From Gulbenkiania mobilis (GTDB taxonomy: Bacteria > Pseudomonadota > Gammaproteobacteria > Burkholderiales > Chromobacteriaceae), in contig SMDA01000010.1 in NCBI GenBank assembly GCA_004346645.1, positions 1 to 64,000 of the forward strand: a DNA stretch of 64,000 nt. Reading direction: 5' to 3'. The notes below the pieces were generated by a model that saw only the letters and a program-made list of their open reading frames with translations, was not told the origin of the DNA and ran no database searches. The first letter of the stretch is position 1. Each line of letters opens with the position of its first letter. Of this stretch, positions 18,501 to 25,747 are shown piece after piece. The translations under genes and the position numbers were made by a program.

Positions 18501-19219
18501 TCAGCCACGTCGGTCTGCTCGCCCCAGGTCTGCGGGCTGGAAGGTGGCAGGTCGCAGTACCAGTCGTAGAACGACAGCGGTACCCCGCCGATCAGGCTGA
18601 GGTAGCGACTGCCGGCGGCGTAGCTCACCATCGACATGGCGGGGATCGGCGAGAAGCCGATCACGCGGTCCGGACCGTAGCGCTTGATGGTGAAGGCGTT
18701 GGCGGCTGCCACGATCTCGTTCACCTCATCCCAACTGGCACGCACAAAGCCCCCCTGGCCGCGCTTGCTCTTGTACTGCTGCGCCGTCTCGGGGTTCTGG
18801 CTGATGTGCTCCCATGCCTCGATCGGCCCCATCGTCCGGCGCGCCTCGCGCCACAGGCGCATCAGCCGGCCCCGTACCATCGGGTATTTCACGCGCTGCG
18901 CGGAGTAGACATACCAGCTGTACGAAGCCCCGCGCGGACAGCCGCGCGGCTCGTGGTTGGGCAGGTCGGGACGGGTGCGAGGATAGTCGGTCTGCTGGGT
19001 TTCCCAGGTGATCAGACCGTTCTTCACATACACCTTCCAGCTACACGAACCGGTACAGTTCACGCCATGGGTGGAGCGTACGATCTTGTCGTGCTGCCAG
19101 CGCTGACGGTAGGCGTCTTCCCACTTGCGGTCTTCGTTCACCACGGCGCCATGGCCGTCCGAGAAGGTGCTTTTGACCTTGCCGAGGAAGTTCAGGCGGT
19201 CGAGAAAATGGCTCATCAT
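15533..19219 (-). CDS. narG: Respiratory nitrate reductase alpha subunit (molybdenum) NarG
   Basis: Catalytic subunit of the membrane-bound nitrate reductase; reduces nitrate to nitrite at the bis-MGD molybdenum centre on the cytoplasmic side. At 1228 residues it is full length. The N-terminal [4Fe-4S] ligands are H51, C55, C59 and C94 (HGVNCTGSC and RGCPRG). The conserved segment YNSTYLMVWGSNVPMTRTPDAHF-type sequence lies near residues 244-266. It begins with two Met codons; either may be used. Its own promoter should lie in 19220-19386, since a terminator separates it from narK. It contains two repeat words (17250, 18129). Confidence 0.97.
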   Translation of the reverse strand: MMSHFLDRLNFLGKVKSTFSDGHGAVVNEDRKWEDAYRQRWQHDKIVRSTHGVNCTGSCSWKVYVKNGLITWETQQTDYPRTRPDLPNHEPRGCPRGASYSWYVYSAQRVKYPMVRGRLMRLWREARRTMGPIEAWEHISQNPETAQQYKSKRGQGGFVRASWDEVNEIVAAANAFTIKRYGPDRVIGFSPIPAMSMVSYAAGSRYLSLIGGVPLSFYDWYCDLPPSSPQTWGEQTDVAESADWYNSTYLMVWGSNVPMTRTPDAHFYTEVRYKGTKTVAVSSDFGEMAKFGDIWLAPKQGTDAALAMAMGHVIFKEFHLDKPSAYFTDYIRQYTDMPMLVTLKPHGDGYVPDYFLRASHLSANLGEDNNPEWKTLVLDEISGDIVAPNGSIGFRWGQQGKWNLEEREGGSGREIRGRLSLIDTRDDVASVHFPYFGAEHDELLPRNVPVRHITLADGQRVPVATVFDLMAANYGIDRGLGGGNVASSYMDDVPYTPAWQQKHTGVKPEMVIQVAREFAQNADKTHGKSMVIVGAALNHWYHMDMTYRGIINMLMLCGCIGQSGGGWCHYVGQEKLRPQTGWAPLAFAADWNRPARQMNGTSFFYAHTSQWRHEKLGVNEILCPTADGRMASMALIDYNAKAERMGWLPSAPQLSANPLDVTRDAEAAGEDPVAYTVSRLKDGTLDMACNDPDNPQNFPRNLFVWRSNILGSSGKGHEYFLKYLLGTQNAVMNSEEDCIRPSEITVRPAAEGKLDLLVVLDFRMSTTCLYADIVLPTATWYEKDDLNTSDMHPFIHPLSEAVQPLWQAKTDWEIYKGFAKALSEVGGEYLGVRKDLVLTPLMHDTPQELGQPFDPRDWKKGECEPVPGKTMPAMTVVERDYRAIHQKFTSIGPLLEKVGNGGKGIGWQTGHEVDVLRGLNRTVAEGAGKGQPRLDTAIDAAEMILTLAPETNGHVAVKAWAALSKVTGRDHTHLALPREHDSIRFRDIQAQPRKIISSPTWSGLESEEVSYNAGYTNVHELIPWRTLTGRQQFYQDHQWMRAFGEGLCVYKPHVDLKTTAALLGKKPNGHDEIVLNFITPHQKWGIHSTYSDNLRMLTLSRGGPHVWVSEVDARKAGIVDNDWIEVFNANGTLTARAVVSQRVPEGMTLMYHAQEKIVNVPGAETSGKRGGIHNSVTRAVTKPTHMIGGYAQLSWGFNYYGTVGANRDEFVIVRKMKNVDWMERPLAE

Positions 19220-19386
19220 GCCTCCAACGTTGGCCGCGCCGGGAAACCGCCGCGGCAGACTTTTGTCATGGTTGGATGGTAGGGAAAACCGACGGCCGCC
19301 CCCATTGGCCGGTTGAAGGGAAAACGCGGCGCGGAAGGCCTAGCCCCGCCTAGCTACTAAGGCGTAGTGCGCCTCCTCCGTGTGGC

Positions 19387-19415
19387 AAAAAAACGGGCGC
19401 CCCACAGGGCGCCCG
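19387..19415 (-). terminator. Rho-independent terminator after narK2
   Basis: 9-bp perfect stem CGGGCGCCC/GGGCGCCCG (19394-19402 and 19407-19415), loop of four, followed on the minus strand by seven T residues (19393-19387). It ends the narK1-narK2 transcript before narG, so narGHJI needs its own promoter in the following about 165 bases. No good FNR box was seen there; a partial NarL-type inverted pair CTAC...GTAG lies at 19355-19368. Confidence 0.9.
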
Positions 19416-19458
19416 AAAGGTTGGGCAGAAGCACTGCCCGCCCTGGAGAACACATTGT

Positions 19459-20838
19459 TCAGCACGGCACCTCCGCGCCGCGCCGCGCGTAAAACCACCA
19501 GTTGATGGCCAGGCAGCTGACATAGAAGACGATAAAGGCGTACAGCGCCGCCTCCACCCCGCCTGTCAGCGCGATCGAGGTGCCGTAGCTCTTGGGAATG
19601 AAGAAGCCGCCGTAGGCGCCGATGGCTGCGGAGAAGCCGAGCACTGCGGCAGCTTCCTTGGTGGCCTCGGCCGTGGCTTGGCGCTGGGCAGTCTCGCCTT
19701 TGCCCGCCCACCGCTGATGCAGCGTGAGGAAGATGACCGGCACCTGCATGAAGGTGGAGCCGTTGCCGATGCCCGTCAGCAGGAAAAGCGCCAGGAAGCA
19801 GGCAAAGAAGCCCCAGAAGCTGCCCCCGACACCCTGTTCCGGCAGAAAGGCCAGGACACCGAATACCGCCACGATCATCATGGCAAAGACGGCCTGCGTG
19901 ACGCGTGCCCCGCCGATGCGATCGGACAACCAGCCGCCAAAGGGACGGGCCAGCGCCCCCACCAGCGGGCCGAGGAAGGCATAGCGGGTGGGGTCAATGC
20001 CGGGGAACTGGCTCTTGATCAAGAGCGGAAAGCCTGCAGCAAACCCGATGAAGGAGCCAAAGGTGCCGATGTACAGCCAGCACATCAGCCAGTTGTGCTT
20101 GCGCTTGAAGATCACCGCCTGATCGGCAAAGGACGCCTTGGCCGAAGCGATGTCGTTCATGCCGAACCAGGCACAGAGGGTGGAGAGCACGATGAACGGC
20201 ACCCAGATGAAGCCGGCGTTCTGCAGCCACATCGGCTTGCTGACGCCCTCCTTCACCCAAGTCTGCGGCTCACCGCCCAGCGCGCCGAATACCCCAGCGG
20301 TGATGACCAGCGGCACCAGAAACTGCACCACCGACACCCCGAGGTTGCCCAGCCCGGCATTCAGACCCAGCGCTGTGCCCTTCTCCGCCTTGGGGAAGAA
20401 AAAGCTGATGTTGGCCATGCTCGAGCTGAAGTTGCCACCGCCCAGCCCGCACAGCAGCGCCAGGATCATCATGGTCACATAGCTGGTGCTGGTGTCCTGC
20501 ACTGCAAAACCGATCCCCAGCGCCGGAATCAGCAGGCTGGCGGTGGAAAGCGTGGTCCACTTGCGGCCCCCAAAGATTGGCACCATGAAGGAATAGAAGA
20601 TCCGCAGCGTCGCCCCCGACAGTGCGGGCAGCGCCGCCAGCCAGAACAGCTGATTGGGGGTGTAGTTGAAGCCGATGTTGGGCATATTCACCACCACCAC
20701 GCTCCAGACCTGCCATATGGCGAAGGCCAGGAGCAGCGCGGGAATGGAGATCCACAGGTTGCGCCGCGCCACCCGCCGGCCTTCCTGCTGCCAGAAAGCC
20801 GCGTTCTCGGGCTCCCAGCGATTGAGTACATAGGACAT
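19459..20838 (-). CDS. narK2: Nitrate/nitrite MFS transporter, NarK2-like
   Basis: Major facilitator of the nitrate/nitrite porter family, 459 residues and about 12 membrane helices. Conserved features include the GGGNFSSSMANISFFFPKAEKG and GLNAGLGNLGVS nitrate-porter motifs, plus the second such Gly-rich motif (AVLGFSAAIGAYGGFFIPKSYG). In related bacteria the second of the paired NarK proteins is the nitrate/nitrite antiporter; that role is inferred. It follows narK1 by 48 bases. Confidence 0.92.
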   Translation of the reverse strand: MSYVLNRWEPENAAFWQQEGRRVARRNLWISIPALLLAFAIWQVWSVVVVNMPNIGFNYTPNQLFWLAALPALSGATLRIFYSFMVPIFGGRKWTTLSTASLLIPALGIGFAVQDTSTSYVTMMILALLCGLGGGNFSSSMANISFFFPKAEKGTALGLNAGLGNLGVSVVQFLVPLVITAGVFGALGGEPQTWVKEGVSKPMWLQNAGFIWVPFIVLSTLCAWFGMNDIASAKASFADQAVIFKRKHNWLMCWLYIGTFGSFIGFAAGFPLLIKSQFPGIDPTRYAFLGPLVGALARPFGGWLSDRIGGARVTQAVFAMMIVAVFGVLAFLPEQGVGGSFWGFFACFLALFLLTGIGNGSTFMQVPVIFLTLHQRWAGKGETAQRQATAEATKEAAAVLGFSAAIGAYGGFFIPKSYGTSIALTGGVEAALYAFIVFYVSCLAINWWFYARRGAEVPC

Positions 20839-20861
20839 GGTAGGTCTCCTTGGGCGGGGGC

Positions 20862-20870
20862 TTCGGCCAA
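20862..20870 (+). repeat. Intergenic copy of the TTCGGCCAA repeat (narK1-narK2 spacer)
   Basis: Exact copy in CTTCGGCCAACCC, full extended consensus, within the 48-base spacer between the two porter genes. Confidence 0.7.
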
Positions 20871-20886
20871 CCCGCCGGTTGCGGGA

Positions 20887-22152
20887 TCAGGCCTCGGGGG
20901 CCGCAAGGCGGCGGGCGTCCTCTGCACGCGCCACCGGTTTGAACGAGAAATGCATCCACACCAGGCTGACGCACACCGTGCCGTACAGCAGCATGAACGA
21001 GCTGGAGCGCACGCCGGTGAGGTCCACCAGCAGGCCGAAGAGGATCGGCAGCAGGAAGCCGCCCAGCCCGCCGGCCAGCCCCACCACTCCGGAGACGGCG
21101 CCGATGTTGTCCGGAAATTCGTCGGCGATGAACTTGAAGACCGAGGCCTTGCCCACCGCCATGGCCACGCCGACCACGAACAGCACCACGGTGAACAGCG
21201 TAGCGCCCAATCCGACATGTACGCTCAGCGGCCCCTGCGTGGTACTGATGACCATCTGCGTCTGCGGATAGGACAGGATGAAGAAAGCCACCCAGCACAC
21301 CCACATCACCGCCCACGTCACCTTGTAGGCGCCGAAGCGGTCGGACAGCCACCCTCCCACCGCGCGCAACACGCCGCCCGGAAGCGAGAAGCAGGCAGCC
21401 AGAAAGGCGGCATGCTTGATGTCGAAACCGTACTCGGCCACGTAATACTTGGTCATCCACAAGGCCAGCGCGACGTAGCCGCCGAACACGACGGAGTAAT
21501 ACTGGCAGTAGCGGAGTACTGCCGGATTCTTCATCAGGGCCAGTTGCTGGCCCAGCGTGACGCTGGACGATACCCGGTGGGCCGGATCACTGTAGCTGAA
21601 CACCCAGAACAGCAGTGCCGTGCCCAGCATGATGGCGGCGTAAACCGTCGGCACCATCTGCCAGCCCCAGGCGGCGATGATCGTTGGCGCAATCAGCTTG
21701 GTTAGCGACGAGCCGGCGTTGCCCGCCCCGAAGATACCCATGGCCATGCCCTGCTTCGACTTGGGAAACCAGCGGGCCACGTAGGGGGTGCCCACGGAGA
21801 AAGCCCCCCCCGCCAGCCCCACGAACAGGCCGATGACAAGGAAGTGCCAGTAAGCGGTGGCAAACTGCATCATGTAGATGGGAAGCACGCAGGCAAGCAT
21901 CAGCGTGAACAGCACCACTCGCCCGCCGAACCGGTCGGTCCAGATACCCAGCGGCACGCGGATCAGCGAACCGGAGAGCACAGGCGTAGCGGCGAGAATG
22001 CCGAACTCGGTTTCCGACAGCCCCAAGTGGGCCTTGATCGGAATGCCCAGCACCGCAAACATCATCCAGATCATGAAACAGACGGTGAACGAGACGGTGC
22101 TCGACGCCAGCACCGCATACTGCTTGAAGGCAGAGGAAGCCATGACAGCCAC
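20887..22152 (-). CDS. narK1: Nitrate/nitrite MFS transporter, NarK1-like
   Basis: Second nitrate/nitrite porter-family protein, 421 residues with about 12 membrane helices. It has the GLAGGAFSVGTPYVARWFPKSKQG and GIFGAGNAGSSLTKL motifs of the first Gly-rich signature, and GVVGLAGGLGGFLLP for the second. Its shorter form and upstream place match NarK1 of the narK1K2 pairs, thought to be a proton/nitrate symporter. Separate genes are used here rather than the fused NarK1-NarK2 seen in some bacteria. Confidence 0.92.
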   Translation of the reverse strand: MAVMASSAFKQYAVLASSTVSFTVCFMIWMMFAVLGIPIKAHLGLSETEFGILAATPVLSGSLIRVPLGIWTDRFGGRVVLFTLMLACVLPIYMMQFATAYWHFLVIGLFVGLAGGAFSVGTPYVARWFPKSKQGMAMGIFGAGNAGSSLTKLIAPTIIAAWGWQMVPTVYAAIMLGTALLFWVFSYSDPAHRVSSSVTLGQQLALMKNPAVLRYCQYYSVVFGGYVALALWMTKYYVAEYGFDIKHAAFLAACFSLPGGVLRAVGGWLSDRFGAYKVTWAVMWVCWVAFFILSYPQTQMVISTTQGPLSVHVGLGATLFTVVLFVVGVAMAVGKASVFKFIADEFPDNIGAVSGVVGLAGGLGGFLLPILFGLLVDLTGVRSSSFMLLYGTVCVSLVWMHFSFKPVARAEDARRLAAPEA

Positions 22153-22277
22153 CTATAGGGAAAGACACGGCTGCCACAGTACGCCGTGCTCTGCGTGGCT
22201 CCCATTCACCGGTGGAGGGGGCCGGACACGGCATACGGACAGGGGCGTTCGCCCCAAGGGAGGAGACGGACTAGTCC

Positions 22278-24104
22278 TTAAGACTTAGCCGCGGTACTGC
22301 CGGGCTGGCGGCGGGGCAGGAACACGATGAAGACCGTACCCTTCCCTTCCTCGCTCTCCACGCTGATGCGGCCGCCATGCAGCAGTATCAGCTCGCGCGC
22401 AAGGTGCAGGCCCAGCCCTGTACCGGGCAGCCCGCGACCGCTGCTGGCGCGGAAAAAGCGCGCGAAGAGGTTGGGCAACTCTGCCTTCGGGATGCCCACC
22501 CCCCAGTCGCGCACGGTAACGCTGACCCCGCCGGGCGCGGGGTAACAGGCGATATCCACCTTCTTCCAATCGGGGGAGTATTTCACGGCATTGGAAACCA
22601 GGTTGGCGAACACCAGATGCAGCAGTTCGGGATCGCCCTCGATGTCGGCCGGCAGCCCCTCGCTCATCGTTAGCTGGATGTGGCAGTCGCCATGAATTTC
22701 CTCCTGCGCCTCGACGATGTCGGTGAGCAGCGGCAGCAATCGCACCGCCTGCCAGTGGGGAACGATACCCCCGGCCTCCACGCGCGACAGGGTGAGCACG
22801 CGCTCCCCCAGACGCAGCATGTCCCGCACCACCTCGCGGATGCGCCCGGCGCGCGCCACCAGCGCCTCGCCCTGAAACTGCTGCGGATGGCGACAGAGCT
22901 TCTGCGCAATGCCGTCGATCAGCGACAGCGGAGTGCGGTACTCGTGCGATACCATGGAAATGAAGCGCTGCTGCATATCGCGCAGGGTGCGTTCGGTGGC
23001 CAGCGCCTCCTCCAGCGCATCCTCACGGGCCTTGATCTCGGCAAGGCTTACCACGCTGGACAATACGCATGGCATCCCCTGGTACTCCAGCCGATAGCCA
23101 TTGATCAGGACGGGATAGACGTTGCCGTGTCCGTCGCGCATCACCGTCTCCAGCCCGTGTACAACGCCTTCCCTCACCACGCGGGCCATATAGCCCTGAC
23201 GCACTGCCGGGTCAGCATAGAACGCGGCCCCGTTGAGCCGGCCCCGCTGCAAGGCCGATTCGTCCAGTCCGTACTGGGTGAGCGCCAGACGGTTGGCATA
23301 CACCATCTGGCCACTGCCGGCCTCGCTGATCACCATCGCCAGCGGCAGGGTGTCGATGAGACGCTGCAACTCCTCGGTCTTCTTGGCCTCCAGCTGCAGC
23401 AGACGCTGCTGTGGCCCCAGATCGTGGTGACACACCAGCATGGCTGCGGTGCCGGTCACCGGGTCGGCCAGCGCGGTCAGCAGCAACTGATGGCGGACAG
23501 GACCTTCGGGCAGTAAGAGATCGGCGGCGACGGTGGCCTGTTGTTGTCCCTGCAGCAGGCCCCGGCATGCCTGTGCCTCACTGGCATCAGCGAACAAGGC
23601 GGCAAAAGCATCCTCCGCCGTGTCTGCCGGTGGCAACAGCGCATGTGCGGCAGGGTTACGCAGCAGCACCCGACCTGCCGCATCATAGAGCGATACCGGT
23701 TCGGTGACATGGCGAAAAGCCTCCAGCGTGCGCAGCGTCTCGGCGGCAAGGACAGTGCACCGTGCCTCCACCCGCATCAGGTGCGGCGTCTCCGGGTCCA
23801 GCGCAGCACAGCAGCACTCCCAAGCGGTGGGACGGCCCTCGGGGTAGAAGGTCCAGGCTTCCACGATGCTGCGCCCCGCCCCCAGCAGCTGCCGGTAGCG
23901 CTCCAGCCGCTGACGTGTCGCTTGAGTCTGTGGAGTGAAGTCCCGCCCCTGCAAGGCTTCCAGCGTTTCCACATCCCACAGCGCCAGCGCGGCCCGGTTG
24001 GCCCACACCATGGCATGACGCACGAGGTCGAAGACCCATAGCGGGGTGTCCAGTGTGTCGAGCACGGGAAGGGCACCCTGCCAGGCCACGGGCAGCCGGG
24101 TCAT
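22278..24104 (-). CDS. Soluble multi-PAS sensor histidine kinase
   Basis: Cytoplasmic sensor kinase of 608 residues with no membrane segment. Three PAS-like modules (about 15-120, 125-225 and 240-350) precede a HisKA domain with phospho-acceptor H387 (SHEYRTPLSLI). The ATPase domain is intact: N-box N501 and N505 (FANLVSNAVKYS), G1 box D533 (DWGVGIP), F-box and G2 box GTGLGLHLA. It overlaps the REC-EAL gene start-to-stop (ATGA), so it is the probable phosphodonor for that receiver. Ligand unknown. Confidence 0.85.
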   Translation of the reverse strand: MTRLPVAWQGALPVLDTLDTPLWVFDLVRHAMVWANRAALALWDVETLEALQGRDFTPQTQATRQRLERYRQLLGAGRSIVEAWTFYPEGRPTAWECCCAALDPETPHLMRVEARCTVLAAETLRTLEAFRHVTEPVSLYDAAGRVLLRNPAAHALLPPADTAEDAFAALFADASEAQACRGLLQGQQQATVAADLLLPEGPVRHQLLLTALADPVTGTAAMLVCHHDLGPQQRLLQLEAKKTEELQRLIDTLPLAMVISEAGSGQMVYANRLALTQYGLDESALQRGRLNGAAFYADPAVRQGYMARVVREGVVHGLETVMRDGHGNVYPVLINGYRLEYQGMPCVLSSVVSLAEIKAREDALEEALATERTLRDMQQRFISMVSHEYRTPLSLIDGIAQKLCRHPQQFQGEALVARAGRIREVVRDMLRLGERVLTLSRVEAGGIVPHWQAVRLLPLLTDIVEAQEEIHGDCHIQLTMSEGLPADIEGDPELLHLVFANLVSNAVKYSPDWKKVDIACYPAPGGVSVTVRDWGVGIPKAELPNLFARFFRASSGRGLPGTGLGLHLARELILLHGGRISVESEEGKGTVFIVFLPRRQPGSTAAKS

Positions 24105-25747
24105 GGTTGGCTCTCGAGTAGCTGTCGGAAGTCAGCCAGCGGCATCGGCTGGTAAAAGTAATAACCCTGCGCCTGGTGGCATCCCAGCTGTGCCAGGATA
24201 CGTGCTTGGTCGGCGGTTTCCACACCCTCGGCCACCACCTCGCAGCCCAGACCGCGCGCCAGACCCACCAAGCCTTCCACGATGTGGCGGTCGATGCCCT
24301 CTTCGGCCAACCCCGTCACGAAACTGCGGTCGATCTTGATGACCTCGGTACGGAACTGCTTCAGGTAGGTGAGCGAGGCATAGCCCACGCCGAAGTCATC
24401 CACTGCCAGGCGCATCCCCTGCCGGCGCAACCGGTCGATCGCATCGAGGATGTCATCGTCCAGGCGGGCCATCGAAGTCTCGGTGATCTCCATTTCCAGC
24501 CGGCGTGCCCGTTCCGGGCCCAGCGCGTCCAGCTGTGTGAGAAGGTAGCGCGGCACATCGCTGTCCAGGCTGGCGGCCGACAGGTTGAATGACACCACGC
24601 AGTCGGGTGCGCTCGCGAACAGTTGCTGCATCGCTCGCAGCAGGCTGTCGATCACCCAGCGGTCCAACAGGGCCGCATAGCCGGCCCGTTCGGCGGCGGG
24701 CACGAAGCATCCGGGAGACAATGCGCCGATGCTGGCACCTGGCCAGCGCAGCAGCGCCTCTGCTCCCACTATCCGACGGTCGGCCAGACGAACCCGAGGC
24801 TGGAACACCAGCTGCAGCGCGCCGCTGCGGATAGCCTCTGGCAGGTTGTGCTCGGCAAAGCGCACCGACTCCAAAAGCTGATAAGCCTCCGGCCCCAGGC
24901 TCAGTCGGCGTCGTGGCTGCTGCAGGCTTTCGAAGGTGAGATTGAGCGCCAGCGACTCCATCAGTGCCGGCGGCGCCAGCCGGGTCAGCACCGGATTGCG
25001 CCAGTCCAGATCGATGCTGAGCACGCTGGCGGTGAAGGACATTGCGAGCGCGGCCCCTTCCACAGGCTGGCGCTCGCGGTAGCAGCGGTAGGCATCGCCG
25101 GGCACATCTGCCCGCTCGATCAGTGCCCACAACCCCTCACCGTACAGCGATACGCTGCCCTCTTCGGCCAAGCCCTGCAGGTGTCGCTCCACTTGCCGCT
25201 GGAGTGCGGACCGTGCCGCGGCATCCATGCGCAGCGACAGCACAAGGTAACTGTCGATCTTGACCAGCGTGAGCCGGGTCGGCTGCTGCTGCCGGGCACA
25301 CGCCGCCAGACGGTCGAGGATGCCGGACGGCGTAGGCCCGGCGATGGGCTGCACCGCCCCAGCCTGACGGGCCCGCTTGGCAAGGCGGGCTGCCACCGTC
25401 GCCAGCAGCAGGTCGAAGTCCACCGGTTTGGTCAGGTAGTCGTCGGCCCCGAGCGTGCGCCCCTGAATCTGGTTCTGCCGGTCGGCCAGAGCGGTCAGCA
25501 TCACGAACGGCGTGTCCTCCAGACCGTCCTTGCGCCCCGTCACTGCGGCCAAGAGCTCAAAGCCATTCATGCGCGGCATTCCCACGTCGGTGATCACCAG
25601 ATCGGGGTGGTGCGCGTCAAAGAGCGCCAGTGCCTCCACGCCGTCCCCGGCCTGCAGCACTGTATATCCGGCAAACCCGAGTTCTTCCACGATCATCTCG
25701 CGGATTTCCACTTCGTCCTCTACACACAGGATCGTGGCCTGACTCAT
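24101..25747 (-). CDS. Response regulator with degenerate GGDEF and EAL domain (c-di-GMP phosphodiesterase)
   Basis: 548 residues. The receiver domain (1-120) has D11, phospho-acceptor D54 (VITDVGMP) and K107. The middle (about 155-290) looks like a decayed GGDEF domain, with the signature reduced to LYGEGLWALI (201-210). The EAL domain (about 310-548) keeps the catalytic set: E330-A-L, N389, E421 or E423, D450-D451 in DDFGVGY, K471 and E507. It is therefore predicted to hydrolyse c-di-GMP in a phosphorylation-dependent way. It lies between two kinase genes, overlapping both. Confidence 0.88.
   Translation of the reverse strand: MSQATILCVEDEVEIREMIVEELGFAGYTVLQAGDGVEALALFDAHHPDLVITDVGMPRMNGFELLAAVTGRKDGLEDTPFVMLTALADRQNQIQGRTLGADDYLTKPVDFDLLLATVAARLAKRARQAGAVQPIAGPTPSGILDRLAACARQQQPTRLTLVKIDSYLVLSLRMDAAARSALQRQVERHLQGLAEEGSVSLYGEGLWALIERADVPGDAYRCYRERQPVEGAALAMSFTASVLSIDLDWRNPVLTRLAPPALMESLALNLTFESLQQPRRRLSLGPEAYQLLESVRFAEHNLPEAIRSGALQLVFQPRVRLADRRIVGAEALLRWPGASIGALSPGCFVPAAERAGYAALLDRWVIDSLLRAMQQLFASAPDCVVSFNLSAASLDSDVPRYLLTQLDALGPERARRLEMEITETSMARLDDDILDAIDRLRRQGMRLAVDDFGVGYASLTYLKQFRTEVIKIDRSFVTGLAEEGIDRHIVEGLVGLARGLGCEVVAEGVETADQARILAQLGCHQAQGYYFYQPMPLADFRQLLESQP

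Noticed and set aside
13915..19282. Long plus-strand frames opposite narH and narG
   Set aside because: GC-rich antisense shadows; the minus strand encodes NarH and NarG with full cofactor motifs.
19220..19386. FNR box before narG
   Set aside because: No match to TTGAT-N4-ATCAA was found; only a partial NarL-type inverted pair near 19355, too weak to annotate.
19678..21705. 675-residue plus-strand frame opposite the narK genes
   Set aside because: Antisense shadow spanning both porter genes and their spacer, with His/Gln/Arg-rich low-complexity translation.
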